This document shows positions 24,159 to 35,308 of a stretch of DNA of 64,000 nt, piece after piece. The translations under genes and the position numbers were made by a program. The DNA is from Clarkia xantiana subsp. parviflora (lineage: Eukaryota; Streptophyta; Magnoliopsida; Myrtales; Onagraceae), in contig JAPTYO010000001.1 of assembly GCA_036873135.1 (NCBI GenBank), positions 24,481,774 to 24,545,773 of the forward strand, written 5' to 3'. Positions within the stretch are counted from its first letter, which is position 1. Each line of letters begins with the position of its first letter. Under the pieces are notes generated by a model. It was given only the letters and a program-made list of their open reading frames with translations. It did not search any database and was not told the origin of the DNA.

Positions 24159-24759
24159 TGTTAGATTACGGGGAGTAATCACTACGGAAACATTAAAACA
24201 TGGTACGTGCACGTAATCGAAATTACGCAGCGGAAGAGTTACACATACCTCAACAGTTTACTGTAGTCTTAGATCCTTTGCACGAGGGAGTTCTTGATCC
24301 ACCGGACGGAACCCGTAGAGGTTCTTGTGAAAGAAGCCCTACGTGGTATTAGCTCCACAGCAAAGCCTCAGATCAATTCTTGTCACAGGGATAGATCTTC
24401 GGAGTGTTGCTTGAAAGCAATTTGGCACACCCTAGGTGTAATATGGTTCGACCGAAACTTACTTGTGTGGGAGGAGGCTTTTCTCTCTAAAACACTCTTG
24501 TGAGGGAATTATGATTAACCCTAAATATTCCCTAACACCTCTTATTTATAGGAGGAGTAAAGTGGACAAAATTCCACTTTACCCTCACTATAAGTTTCGG
24601 CCGGCCTATGTATTTGAGGAGGCCCAATTTTGGGCCTCCCACGTCAATTGGGATTTGGGTCTAGCCCAATTACCCTAATGTGACATTTACCCAAGTTCAT
24701 TAGGTAAACTATACATATTATGGGCTACCAATTACGGCGCCCATCACCATATGCTTACA
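24159..24759 (-). repeat. Right (5') LTR of Copia B
   Basis: About 601 bp, TGTTAGATTACGGGG to CATATGCTTACA, next to the tRNA-Met primer complement. Confidence 0.9.
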
Positions 24760-24873
24760 TACCATCCTTTGATAGGGGGCCCCATCATTTATTAACCCAA
24801 AAGGCATGACTTTATAGTGATAAATATTGTTGTCGGCATAGGAAGCGGTATGAGCCCCATCGTCAGGATGCAT
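24760..24873 (-). pseudogene. Gypsy RT central fragment (element F)
   Basis: Between Copia B and C. The minus strand reads MHPDDGAHTASYADNN, then YHYKVMPFGLINDGAPYQRM, the finger/palm motif VMPFGLxNxGAxYQ of Ty3/Gypsy RT. It continues seamlessly into 16315 on one side and 49659 on the other once the Copia elements are removed. Confidence 0.85.
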
Positions 24874-25475
24874 TGTTGGATTACGGGGACGTAATACTAA
24901 GGAATGCAAAACGTGTACTTGTAAGTAATCTAATTACGCAGCGGAATAATGTACACATACCTCAATATCTTTCCTACCCAAGAACGTTGTGGATGGAGTT
25001 CTGATCCTCCGGTCGGAACCCGTACAATTTCTTCGTGAGAAGAAGTCCTACGCGGTATAAGCTCCATAAAAAATCCTCTAATCGATTCTTTAATGGGGAT
25101 AGAACCTCGGACTGAATGCTCGTAAGCAATTTGGCATACCAATGGTGGTGTTAGGGGGGCCGGCCGAAATATGCTTGTAGAGAGAAAGGGATTTCTCTCA
25201 AATCACAACTTATGAGGAGTTGTGATCAAGGTGTGTGTTTTGGGAGTGACCCCAAGACCTCCTTATATAGTGGGAGGAGGAGAAAATCCTCCTCCCTACT
25301 ATTAGGCTTTCGGCCGACCTATGATGTGGGTGGGAGGCCCAATTTTGGGCCTCCCATGTCACATGGGAATTGGGTCTGGCCCAATTACTCCCAATGTGAC
25401 ATTTACCTAATTATTTAGGTAACCACATATATTAACGGGCTACCAATTACGGCGCCACGTCACCATATGCTAACA
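24874..25475 (-). repeat. Left (3') LTR of Copia C
   Basis: 602 bp. Same family as the B and D LTRs but closer to D in its first 100 bases (GGGGACGTAATACTA). Confidence 0.9.
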
Positions 25476-26602
25476 GCTCCCACTCGCCGGAATGGGAGGG
25501 TGCCTGTTAATGTATAGTCATCCAACAACATCAACTTTTCAGTCTCCAGTTATTGTCTCCGTCTCCGAATAGTTCATACGAGGTTTGCCGTGCGACCGGC
25601 GGATACAACGGGCATCGTGCTACTCATCTGTTAGGAGTGTTGTAGCGCCCGCAGAACGTTGATTCCCTTTCGTAAATCAATCCTGTCAAAAATAAAATAT
25701 GTACCGCATTGTATCCTTGGTCAACTGATAATTCTCCAATTGTCCAGTTTTCCACATGGGAATACTTCTCCAGGGCATCCGTACAAGTGTTCACAACCTT
25801 CAACTAATATTTGGTTGGTGACCACCTTGTGAACACAAGAGTCGGTGAATTATAGGTGAACATGACCATCCCCATAGCTTATACCCTTTGTCTAACTCAA
25901 CTGGTTTCCAAGACGTGGTCACTTGGCCGTTTTCTTTGGCTCTACGCTCGTACGCCGGGAAGCGAACATTGAGCTAGACCTTAGGTATAAGTTCTGAGTC
26001 CGAGAGGATCATTTCGGTGCCTCTTCATAAGACACCCGGGATTAATAACACGCTCAAGGTGAAGAAGTATGCGCACTTTGAACCACAAGGATTCTAGCTA
26101 GCACAACCGAGCATGACCCCGTGGTCGAACATGGCACGTGTAGTATGAAGCATGCGTCGATAGCACACCTAGACAAGCCAGGGTGGGATATGTCAATCAT
26201 GCTATCGCAGAGTCTTTCATCTGGCCCTGAATGTGATTTTAATGATGGACAGATTCCAACACGGCGATTTACAAAATGAAGATTAAGTCATGCTTTAAGC
26301 GTGACCAAGTTATCGTTTCCTTTTTACCAAGTTTATCCCCCTGGTTCTTAGCCAATCTTACTGTGGTAGAGGTCCCCCTCTCCTATAAGATGACCGTGCC
26401 TGTGCGACGAGGCAAAGTTCACATCCGACATAATTTTGGTGGAAGAGTTTTACTTCTTCCTCTGACTTAGTTTATAGACCGTAAAATACGATGTTATTTA
26501 TCATTATGACGTCGATAGATAATATACTCAATTTTCAATTCTTTTATCCAATCGAAATATTATTTCAAATGTCAAAATGCCATCACTCATACAAGCCACT
26601 TA
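25476..26602 (-). other. Conserved non-coding 3' region of Copia C
   Basis: Counterpart of 16913-18048 in B and 41908-43042 in D. No open frame of note. Contains the strongly conserved block near 25570-25665. Confidence 0.55.
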
Positions 26603-28170
26603 TTAAGCCCTACATAATCCAAGCAGTTTTACGTGCTTTTCGAAAATCTCTCTACGTAATGGCTTAGTCAATGGGTCTGCGACCATATTGTCTGTGGACA
26701 AGTGTTCTAAAGCGATTATATTGTCTTCCAGAACAAATTTAGCATAATTGTATTTTACATCAATATGTTTGGTCCTACTATGATACTTTGGATTCTTAAC
26801 TGCTGCAATGGCTGTTTGACTGTCAGAGAATACCTTTACAGGCTTCCTCAATCAGTCAATGCCCAACAATGCGGTAAGAAGCCTTTTTCAGCCAGACCTC
26901 TCCTGTGCGTTTTGGAGAGAGCAATGAATTCCGATTCTTTTGTAGACAGCGCGAAACATCATTGCTTCTTGCTCGTCCATGAAATGACGGCTTTTAGCAA
27001 GAAGGAATACATCTCCTGTGGTGGACTTACGATCATCATGATCGCCACCATGGTCGGCGTCACTGAAAGCCGGTCAATTCTTTCTACCTGCTCTCATCGC
27101 ACAATACGTAGTCGGCAGTACCTGTATGACTCGTTTTATGATCTTTAAACGTTGATAGCTAGGGTCTGATTGGAATCTTGCTACTAGGCCCACAACGAAT
27201 CAGATGTCCGGACGAGTACATGACATGGCGTACATTAGACTTCCTACCATGCTTAGATACTCTGCATTCTTCATCTGCTCACGCTCCTGCTGGTTCTTCG
27301 AGCCATCACGCTTTAACAGCGCGCACCCGAACACAACCGGCGTATCCACGGGTTTGGCATCGAGCATTTTGAATCTTTTCAACAGTTTGTTGATATATGA
27401 TTCTTGAGACAGACAAAATCTTCGGGCGGCACGATCTCTGGCAAATTTAATGCCTAAGATGTACGTGCCTCTCCCATGTCTTTCATCTCAAATGCTGATG
27501 ATAACGAGGACTTTGATTCGTTCATGAAACTCACATCGTTTGTAGCAATGTGTATGTCATCCACGTATAAGGTTATGATGACATACTTAGACCTGGAGGT
27601 CTTGGTGTAAACGCAGGGATCCTCGTGAAGATTCACAAATCCGTTTCCGACGATTTCCTCGTGGAATCTGCGATACCATTGCCGAGACGTTTGTTTAAGA
27701 CCGTAAATAGATCTTTGGAGTTTGCAAACTTTACGTTCTTTGCCAGGAGTAATAAAACCCTCTGGCTGCTCCATATAGATCTCTTCCTCCAGGTTTCCAT
27801 GGAGAAATGCAGTCTTTAACATCCATTTGATGCAGGCTCGTGATCGAGGCTTGCAATAAGGGCAAGGATGGCCCTAACTGCGGCGTAAGGCACAGTTGGT
27901 GAAATTGTTTCATCAAAGTCCACTCCGTGAATTTGGATATATCCTTTCGCAATCGTTCGAGTTTTGCACCACTCAAACTTTCCATCAGTAGTGAATCATA
28001 AAATTTCACTTTCTAGCTCTGTGGTTAGCAGGTAAATCAACTGAAGACCAAAACCGAATACGTTCCAATTTAGGCATTTTCATCCTCCATTCCAACGTTT
28101 GAGGTTCTTCTAATGCTTGCCGAACCGTCACTGGTTCGTGAACGAATGTCTCACTTGATGGGATACTTAT
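26603..28170 (-). pseudogene. Copia RT and RNase H remnant (element C)
   Basis: Reading right to left: VHEPVTVRQALEEPQTLEW (about 28150), KTRTIAKGYIQIHGVDFDET (about 27950), then FLHGNLEEEIYMEQPEGF, SIYGLKQTSRQWYRRFHEE and LYVDDIHIATND with an intact YVDD box (27454-27822). Next are FKMLDAKPVDTPVVFG and EYLSMVGSLMYAMSCTRPDI (27200-27382). RNase H ends with VFSDSQTAIAAVK, HSRTKHIDVKY and ADPLTKPL (26603-26851). Frames change between these blocks, so at least three indels have occurred. Better preserved than B. Confidence 0.88.
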
Positions 28171-31100
28171 TAAAAGAAGTTCGTTGCCTTAGACTAAGTC
28201 TAGGCTCGATAACCTCATCTTAAGTCTGATCGTTACTCCCACTCGGAATGATGCTTCTTCTCGAAGCATTACTCCTACTGGGAACAATGGCGGTGCTAGA
28301 ACTTTGGTCTAAAACTTTCTTAGAATGACCTCTTGGTCTCAGGATTTTACCTTCGAGATTTATTTCTCGATCAGTAGGATCTGGAATCAAGTTAGTCATT
28401 TCCTCCCACTAGGAATAATGGGCAATTGCGATGACTATTGGATTTTCATCCAATGGTTCAGCATTATGATTATCAGGTCCGACTTGATTCGTATTAACAT
28501 TTGGTGATGATTATGTGAGGGAGAGTGAGCCCTCCCATTGGATTTATTGTGAGAACGTTTCCATCATCATTTACCATGTCATTCACTAATGCATACACTA
28601 ATGCTATATCATTCTCCCACTCGAAGTAAGTGGGACCTGAGAATCTCCATTACCCATTTTAATTCGATCGGTACTTTATTTCGTTTCGTTCCGCAAAATA
28701 TTGGAAATTCATCCTCAAATTTCTATAATGTGCCATGTTCGACCACGTTACCATTAATTCAAGCTAATCTTAAACTTGTATTCTTTAAGAGTAGACCGTA
28801 CTCTTGATAAATACATGTTTAATGTGCAAATTAATGCTGCTTTATGATAAGGTTTCACCTGTATCGTTTCTTAGCTTTTAAGGTAACACTCCAACCGATT
28901 TAATTGGAACATAGTTTTACATTAATATGAAATCAACTTAATTTCATTCCATAGGAAAAATTAATGTTGACTTCTAACATAATGTAATTTTAAACTATGT
29001 TTCTCGAAGTATTTAATAATATGATTGCTTAGCCAAACTTTTCGTTAAAGATCTATAGTGGGAGTGTCATTTTACTGACTACTTCCTTTCGTTTGTTAAC
29101 TCATCCAGGGACTTATCCATCTCATGGACTATGCATTTAAGCTCTTGCTTAATGCTATAGTCTATGTACTACTCGATCGTAGTAGCATTAAAGTATACTT
29201 CTAACCACGGTAGTCATCAATGAGTTATTTCCAAAAGAATTACAAACGAAAATTCAGCATTCATTTATTAAAACACTTCATTATTAAATTTGTACTTCAA
29301 AACGATGTGTTCCGTCTCTCGAGGCACACGTGCGCACGACGCATAAAACAAGTTTTATCTCGTTGTTTAAATCGTTTCATTTCCAAATTTAATTTAATCG
29401 GTTTTGAACATGTTTAATTATTACGCAAATAATTATTTTAAATGGAGTACTAACAAATAAGAATTACTAAATCTTTCGATCTAGCTACACAATCGATGGG
29501 TATGTTCAGTTCAGTTGTACCGACTGAGATGACGGAGTATGTGATTCGTTTCGTTTTATTCGTCATCTTTTACCTGGTCGAAATTTTGGTCCTAACCCAT
29601 AGCTTTATATTTTTGTTTCGGATCGTTCTCGTTCAACCGAGACGTTATATTGATTAAGCAAATTGAGCTTCGAATCGAGCAAAAATTACTTTATTCAATA
29701 ACTCCAAATCTCAAAATAACCAAAATTTTAGAAACGAACAACGAACGATAAATGACAATGGTATAGTTCTTGATATGAAGTTTGCATATTTGATCCCTAA
29801 TTCTGGCGCATATAGTCAAGAACTTTGAGTCATGTTGAACATCTTGTCTCAGTAAATTCACGAGTGAATCACTTCAAATAATCTGTGTCCGTATAAAACA
29901 TTTTGCAGCTTCATACACATGACCTACGAGGCGTATTCAAGACGCACTTTATCAACGGGGTTTAACCCACCGGATTATCGTATAGGACTTATTCGGTCCA
30001 GTTCTCTTCTTGCTATGCAGATCATGGTTCATTTCTTTCGAACTCACTATGGTGAGCAGATAATGTTTCCCTTTCACTGTTGTGGTTAGTGTATTTGATT
30101 AGGCTCAAGGTTATTGAGTCCTGTCAATATCAGACAACCATATACATCCTTTCTATGTTGACCTTCCATCCTGAAGACCCGATACGGGTTATTACGCCGA
30201 CATCCACGGAAAGAGAGAATACCATCTCATTCAACCGAAACATTTCTAGCGTTTGCATCCTTGCTTCCACAGCGGCGGATGCGAAGGAATACTAAGCAAT
30301 AACATTGTCTGGTTCCAATTGAAGTCTTTTCAACCCATTTTTTACCAAGGTCGAATGTATCACCATATATGGGTTTAGATCATCAAAGAACCTACTCCAA
30401 TTCTTGGGGAAACAAATTATCACATTCATATCTCATTGTCAAAATCATACAGATTACTATATTCATCTGTAGTTGTCCTCTCCACTTTTCGGAATCGTAG
30501 TGGAGAGTTCAACAAACACTTCAATTTTATTCATCATAATTAATACCATCAAGATTGCGAGTAATATCGAATCGCACTAATTGAGCCAACTCACACATTG
30601 ATGATTATGCAAATTAGGAAGACAATAACATTTTGAAAGAATTGCAAACATCGGATTATCTATTAGGATGGAATACAACGAATAGTGATCCTTCAGTCAC
30701 TAAACCAAACCAACTGCCAGTAAACCGAGGGAATGGGGTGTTATGAAAGAGTTCACACCATTGTCGTCTTCAATCCAATAGATCAGTCTTTTGAAAACGG
30801 TTATTATTTTGCAAATTACCGGAACGGGAATTTTCAAACAAGCATACCCGATCTTGGCTTTCCTATGGCCCTTTTTGATTTTGTAAAATTATCCGATAAT
30901 TTATGCATGCATAATACTATATCATGCCATAAACATCGAACAAACCAAAACAACATGCTTACGTGTCATGCGTCTAATGTTCCATAGCATATATAATTCT
31001 ACTTAAAGTAAATTACCACATGCTTTTATTCATAAACATTCTAGCATACGTGTCAAAACATGCAACTTCCGCATACATCATGCATAATTGGCGACTGGTA

Positions 31101-31886
31101 TTTTCAGTTTTAAAAACGTTTTGAAAATATTAGGGGCTGACTTGCAATTCATGCTTACAATCAATCATGTGAAATTTCTAGACATTGATTCGAGGCAATT
31201 TCAATCAGCATAGCATGTCTATCCTATTTCGCATACCATATATTTAAATCCCAGAGCTCAATGCAATTTATTATCCAGCTAGCTTGACTAAGTCAAGACG
31301 ACAGTTCTAATGTATGTTGCAGAAAGTAAAAAATTACAATTCAACCCACTAATTTAATCCAGTCCAAAAAAACATGCATATCTGAGATCCATCCCCATAA
31401 TCGTAACCAGGTATTAGGGTTTTATCTGAAAACGTGTTAAAACGTAAACCCTAAGAGCACTGTTTAGGTTAACTTTTAAAGTTCGAAAATATTTTGGATT
31501 TAAAATTTGACATCCTATTTTATTGAACATTTAAAATTTCTGAAAAAAATTAAAATTTGGTTCGGTCCAATTTAAAATCCGGTATGAGTCGGTCCGATTT
31601 AAAAATCCGGTTTGGTCTGAAACAGTTCAATAAAATAAGATTGTGGTTCGGTTCATCACTCGAAACCGGTTCGGTTTAGATTCACTTGGTTACTTTTGGT
31701 CTGACCCGAACCGATTAAGAAAAACCCGGATTGGTTTAACCCGTTCCGGTTTTGCAAATTGGACCGGCCCAATAAACTCATAGGGTTCGGCCGAAATATA
31801 TCTTGTGGGCTAAGTAAGGTTTTAAAATCCACTAAAAACTTAACTTAGCCACCAAGAAATATTAATTATTTAAAATATTCCAATAT

Positions 31887-31933
<47 letters not shown>

Positions 31934-32066
31934 CGGCACAATAATTAAGTAACATATATATAAATATTGTCAAGATTTTATCTAGAAGATGTAAATCAAT
32001 TAACAATATAAACATATATATATATATATATATATAATTTTCGGCCACACAGACACACACACACAA

Positions 32067-32126
<60 letters not shown>

Positions 32127-32256
32127 CAAAATATATCTTTAGAGATTAAAATATATGTTGACAATATTCTTCTTAATCCTTTTAAGTAACTAAATCCTAT
32201 CAATATATCTTTATCCATATATTTTAGTTAAATATATTGATAGTTTATATATTTCA
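28171..32256 (-). other. Copia C integrase/gag area and leader
   Basis: Linker with INLEGKILRPRGHSKKVL near 28300-28360, then sequence collinear with B and D in which I recognise no complete integrase, protease or gag. The rest to 32256 is an AT-rich leader with large TA and CA microsatellites. Confidence 0.45.
31890..32122. repeat. (TA)n / (CA)n compound microsatellites
   Basis: TA run at about 31890-31930, another at 32014-32034, a CA run at about 32050-32083 and a TA run to about 32122. They give spurious Tyr-Ile and Val-Cys runs on the minus strand. Confidence 0.95.
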
Positions 32257-33303
32257 GGGTTAAAGGTACTTTTGGTGCCACATGTTTGACATGTGTAGGT
32301 TTTTGGTGCCATATGTTTCATTTTGTAGACTTTTGGTGCCATATATTTGAGATGTTGTATGTTTTTTGTATTTCCGTTAGGTCAACAGTTAGTTTGACCG
32401 TAAATACTTTTATTTTGTTCAATTTAGGCCTCAAATTTATATTTATAAAATTTAATATTTACAATTTAGTCCCTATTGTTTGCTCAAGTCATCGTCCAAG
32501 GCCGCCGGCCACCACCCACCACCTCCAAGGCCGACGACCGCCACGAAACGGGCCGGCCACCACTCCACGGCACCGGCCACCACCGCTTGTGGCCGAAAAC
32601 CACCCCAATTGGTGGTGGCCGGCCCCAATTGATGGTTCCACCTAAATTGGGGCCGGCCACCACCAATTGGTGGTGGTTACAGCCCCAATCGGGGACAGCC
32701 ACCACCAGTGGTGATGGCTACAGCCCCAATCGGGGACGGCCACCACCAGTGGTGGTGGCTACGGCCCCAATCGGGGCCGGCCTCCACCAATTGGTGGTGG
32801 CTACAGCCCCAATAGGGGCTGACCACCACCAATTGATGCCGCCGGTCCCGATTGGGGCCACAGAGGGCTCCAATCGGGGCCAGCGGCCCCAATTGGTGGT
32901 GGCCGGCCTCAATTGAGGTGGCCACCACCAATTGGGGCGGGCCACCACCAATAGGGGTGGTTTTCGGCCCCAAGTGGAGGTGGCCGGTGCCGTGGGGTGG
33001 TGGCCGGCCCGTTTTGTGGCGGTCGACGGCCTTGGAGGTGGTGGGTGGTGGTCGGCGGCCTTGGACGGAGACTTGAGCAAACAATAGGGACTAAATTGTA
33101 AATATTAAATTTTAGAAATATAAATTTGAGGACTAAATTGAACAAAATAAAAGTATTTAACGGTCAAACTAGCTGTTGACTAACGGATATACCAAAAACA
33201 TACAACCTCTCAAACATATGGCACCAAAAGCATACAAAATAAAACATATGGCACCAAAAACCTACAGAGGTCAAACATGTGGCACCAAAAATACCTTTAA
33301 CCC
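32257..33303. mobile_element. Palindromic MULE-type MITE (1047 bp)
   Basis: Ends are GGGTTAAAGGTACTTTTGGT and its inverted copy, closing with ACCTTTAACCC-type sequence at 33303. Flanks TATATTTCA (32248-32256) and TATATTTTA (33304-33312) are a 9-bp duplication with one mismatch, as for Mutator-like elements. The two halves are inverted copies over most of their length, including a GC-rich part with CCACCACC/GGTGGTGG and CCCCAATTGGTGGTGG motifs meeting near 32780. Elements B (about 23695-23730) and D (about 48560-48600) have the empty site. Mirror-image translations on both strands are artefacts of the palindrome. Confidence 0.88.
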
Positions 33304-33810
33304 TATATTTTAATATATAATGTGAATCTTTCATTATCTTTCCAATTTATAGATATATTGTCCCTTTTAATAAGATTAAAATATGGTAACAAATATATCC
33401 ATATGCTAGGCCGGCCGGATTTTACTTACTTGCACCCCAAGAAATTAAAAAAATTTCCTAATAATTTACCTAGGGTTTCGGTCATAACACCAAAAATTGG
33501 AAAAATTGTCAAAATTTAAGATCAAACACTAATATGATCATGAATCCAAATATTGTTCTTGATAAAACTTATCGTGTTCTTGAAGATAATGAACATCAAA
33601 CTCAAATTTAAACATGAATTTTTTGTTTTGATCTATAAAAACATGTAAATTCTGAAAATTTTAAGTTTTTAAAGATCAAACATATGAAATTTGTTTAAAA
33701 ATTTTGAAATACTCATGGTGTTCATCATAAAAATTTCGGTTTTTATAAAATTTCCAAGAACATCAGTTTATCAAAATTTCAAGAACTCCTAACACAAGCT
33801 CTGATACCAC
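33304..33810 (-). other. Copia C leader next to the primer site
   Basis: AT-rich, with no gene. Ends in the tRNA-Met primer complement at 33797-33809. Confidence 0.6.
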
Positions 33811-34392
33811 TGTTGGATTATGGGGAAGTAATACAACGGAATGCTAAACGTGTACTTGTAAGTAATCTAATTACGCAGCAGAATAATTTACACATACCTC
33901 AATAGCTTTCCTGCCCAAGAACGTTGTGGAGAGAGTTCTGATCCTCCGGTCGGAACCCGTACAAGTTCTTCGTGAGAAGAAGTCCTACACGGTATAAGCT
34001 CCACAACAAATCCTCTGATCGATTCTTCAACGGGGAAAGAATCTCGGACTGAATGCTCGGAAGCAATTTGGCACACCAATGGTGGTGTTAGGGGGGCCGG
34101 CCGAAATATGCTTGTAGAGAGAAAGGGATTTCTCTCAAATCACAACTTAGGAGGAGTTGTGATCAAGGTGTGTGTTTTGGGAGTGACCCCAAGACCTCCT
34201 TATATAGTGGGAGGAGGAGACAATCCTCCTCCCTACTATTAGGGTTTCGGCCGACCAATTTTGGGCTTCCCATGTCAAATGGGAATTGGGTCTGGCCCAA
34301 TTACTCCTAATGTGACATTTACCTAATTATCTTAGGTAACCACATATATTAACGGGCTACCAATTACAGCGCCACGTCACCATATGCTAACA
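33811..34392 (-). repeat. Right (5') LTR of Copia C
   Basis: 582 bp, similar to 24874-25475, with one deletion of about 20 bases near 34255 relative to the left copy. Confidence 0.9.
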
Positions 34393-34426
34393 TGCATTTG
34401 TTGGATTACGGGGACGTAATACTATG

Positions 34427-35248
34427 TGTTGGGTTATGATTGATTAAAATCGCCCAAGTACAAGAGTCGAGTACGTTCAAGGGCAGGGAAAGAAGAGTCG
34501 TCGACCTTCCTAACTCGTCTTAACGAGATAAAGATGAAAGGTCGACGACAACTTATGAAAATGTCGACTTCCAAAGTTCGACTGCCCGCCATCAGAAGAA
34601 ACCTTCCTTCGAAGGTAAAGACAGGTGGCGACCTGCTTATCACTATCATCAGAAGAAACCTTCCTTCGAAGGTAAAGACAGGTGGAGACCTGCTTATCAC
34701 TATCATCAGAAGAAACCTTCCTTCGAAGGTAAAGACAGGTGGTGACCTACTTATCACTATCATCAGAAGAAACCTTCATTCGAAGGTAAAGACAGGTGGC
34801 GACCTGCTTGTCACTATCATCAAAGGAAACCTTCCTCCGGAAGTAAACACAGGTGACGACCTGCTTCAACCGTCATCAGTGGAAACCTTCCTCTAGAAGT
34901 AAAGACAGGTGGTGACCTGCTTGTCACCTGCTTGGCTGACTCTGAAGAGAAACCCACCATGGAGGGTAACCGCCGTATAAAGTCGGTAACTTATCCATAT
35001 AAATAGGGACTACTTTCTATTTACTTAGTGATTCAGTCAGTTCTAAATACGTTCATATATTATTACTCTCAAATCCATTACTGACTTAAGCTTCGGAGTG
35101 GGATCAGGGGCCATCCCCACCCCTTTTTCAGGTTCTCGCCCCACACAACCTCATAGAGGAAACCTTAGCGTTCGAGAGAGCTAAGTCCGAGGAAATACTT
35201 GGAAGTCCATTTCCCGAAGTTCAAGGCCACCTCATTTTGATCCCAACA
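34427..35248 (+). repeat. 5' LTR of Gypsy E
   Basis: 822 bp. U3 contains about six 57-bp direct repeats (34590-34935). TATA box CATATAAATAG at about 34996-35006. U5 from the CTTAAGCTTCGGAGTGG region to CCCAACA. Confidence 0.93.
34590..34935. repeat. 57-bp direct repeats in the E LTR
   Basis: Units carry CATCAGAAGAAACC, the perfect palindrome CCTTCGAAGG and GACAGGTGGCGACCTGCTT. The last two units are diverged (CCTCCGG, CCTCTAG in place of CCTTCGAAGG). The 3' LTR has the same block at about 40695-41040. The length is a multiple of three, so long frames appear on both strands without meaning. Confidence 0.85.
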
Positions 35249-35308
35249 TTTGGCGCCGTCTGTGGGAAATCCGATCAAAAAGTCGTGACCTCTTAGAAAA
35301 GCAACAAG

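Larger units (their letters stand above)
16316..24759 (-). mobile_element. Copia element B (8444 bp)
   Basis: LTRs 16316-16912 and 24159-24759, plus-strand ends TGTTAGATTA and ATGCTTACA. On the minus strand the primer site TGGTATCAGAGCC (24145-24157) follows the right LTR, and the purine tract GGCGAGTGGGAGC (16913-16925) precedes the left LTR. Flanks GACCA (16311-16315) and TACCA (24760-24764) are a 5-bp target duplication with one mismatch. It is inserted in the RT of Gypsy F. The most eroded of the three full-length copies: RT and RNase H fragments remain at 18049-19600, and gag and protease are not readable. Confidence 0.9.
24874..34392 (-). mobile_element. Copia element C (9519 bp with its MITE)
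   Basis: LTRs 24874-25475 and 33811-34392, ends TGTTGGATTA and ATGCTAACA. Perfect 5-bp target duplication TGCAT (24869-24873, 34393-34397). Primer site TGGTATCAGAGCT on the minus strand at 33797-33809 and purine tract at 25476-25488. RT/RNase H at 26603-28170. A palindromic MITE (32257-33303) sits in its leader. Inserted in Gypsy F RT one base from the site used by element D. Confidence 0.93.

Noticed and set aside
31866..32129. Tyr-Ile and Val-Cys repetitive frame
   Set aside because: TA/CA microsatellites of the Copia C leader.
32476..33084. Plus and minus frames with near-identical His/Pro/Gly-rich translations
   Set aside because: Mirror images produced by the palindromic MITE.
34434..34896. 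Repetitive frames over the E LTR (also 40541-41006)
   Set aside because: 57-bp LTR repeats of length divisible by three keep frames open on both strands.
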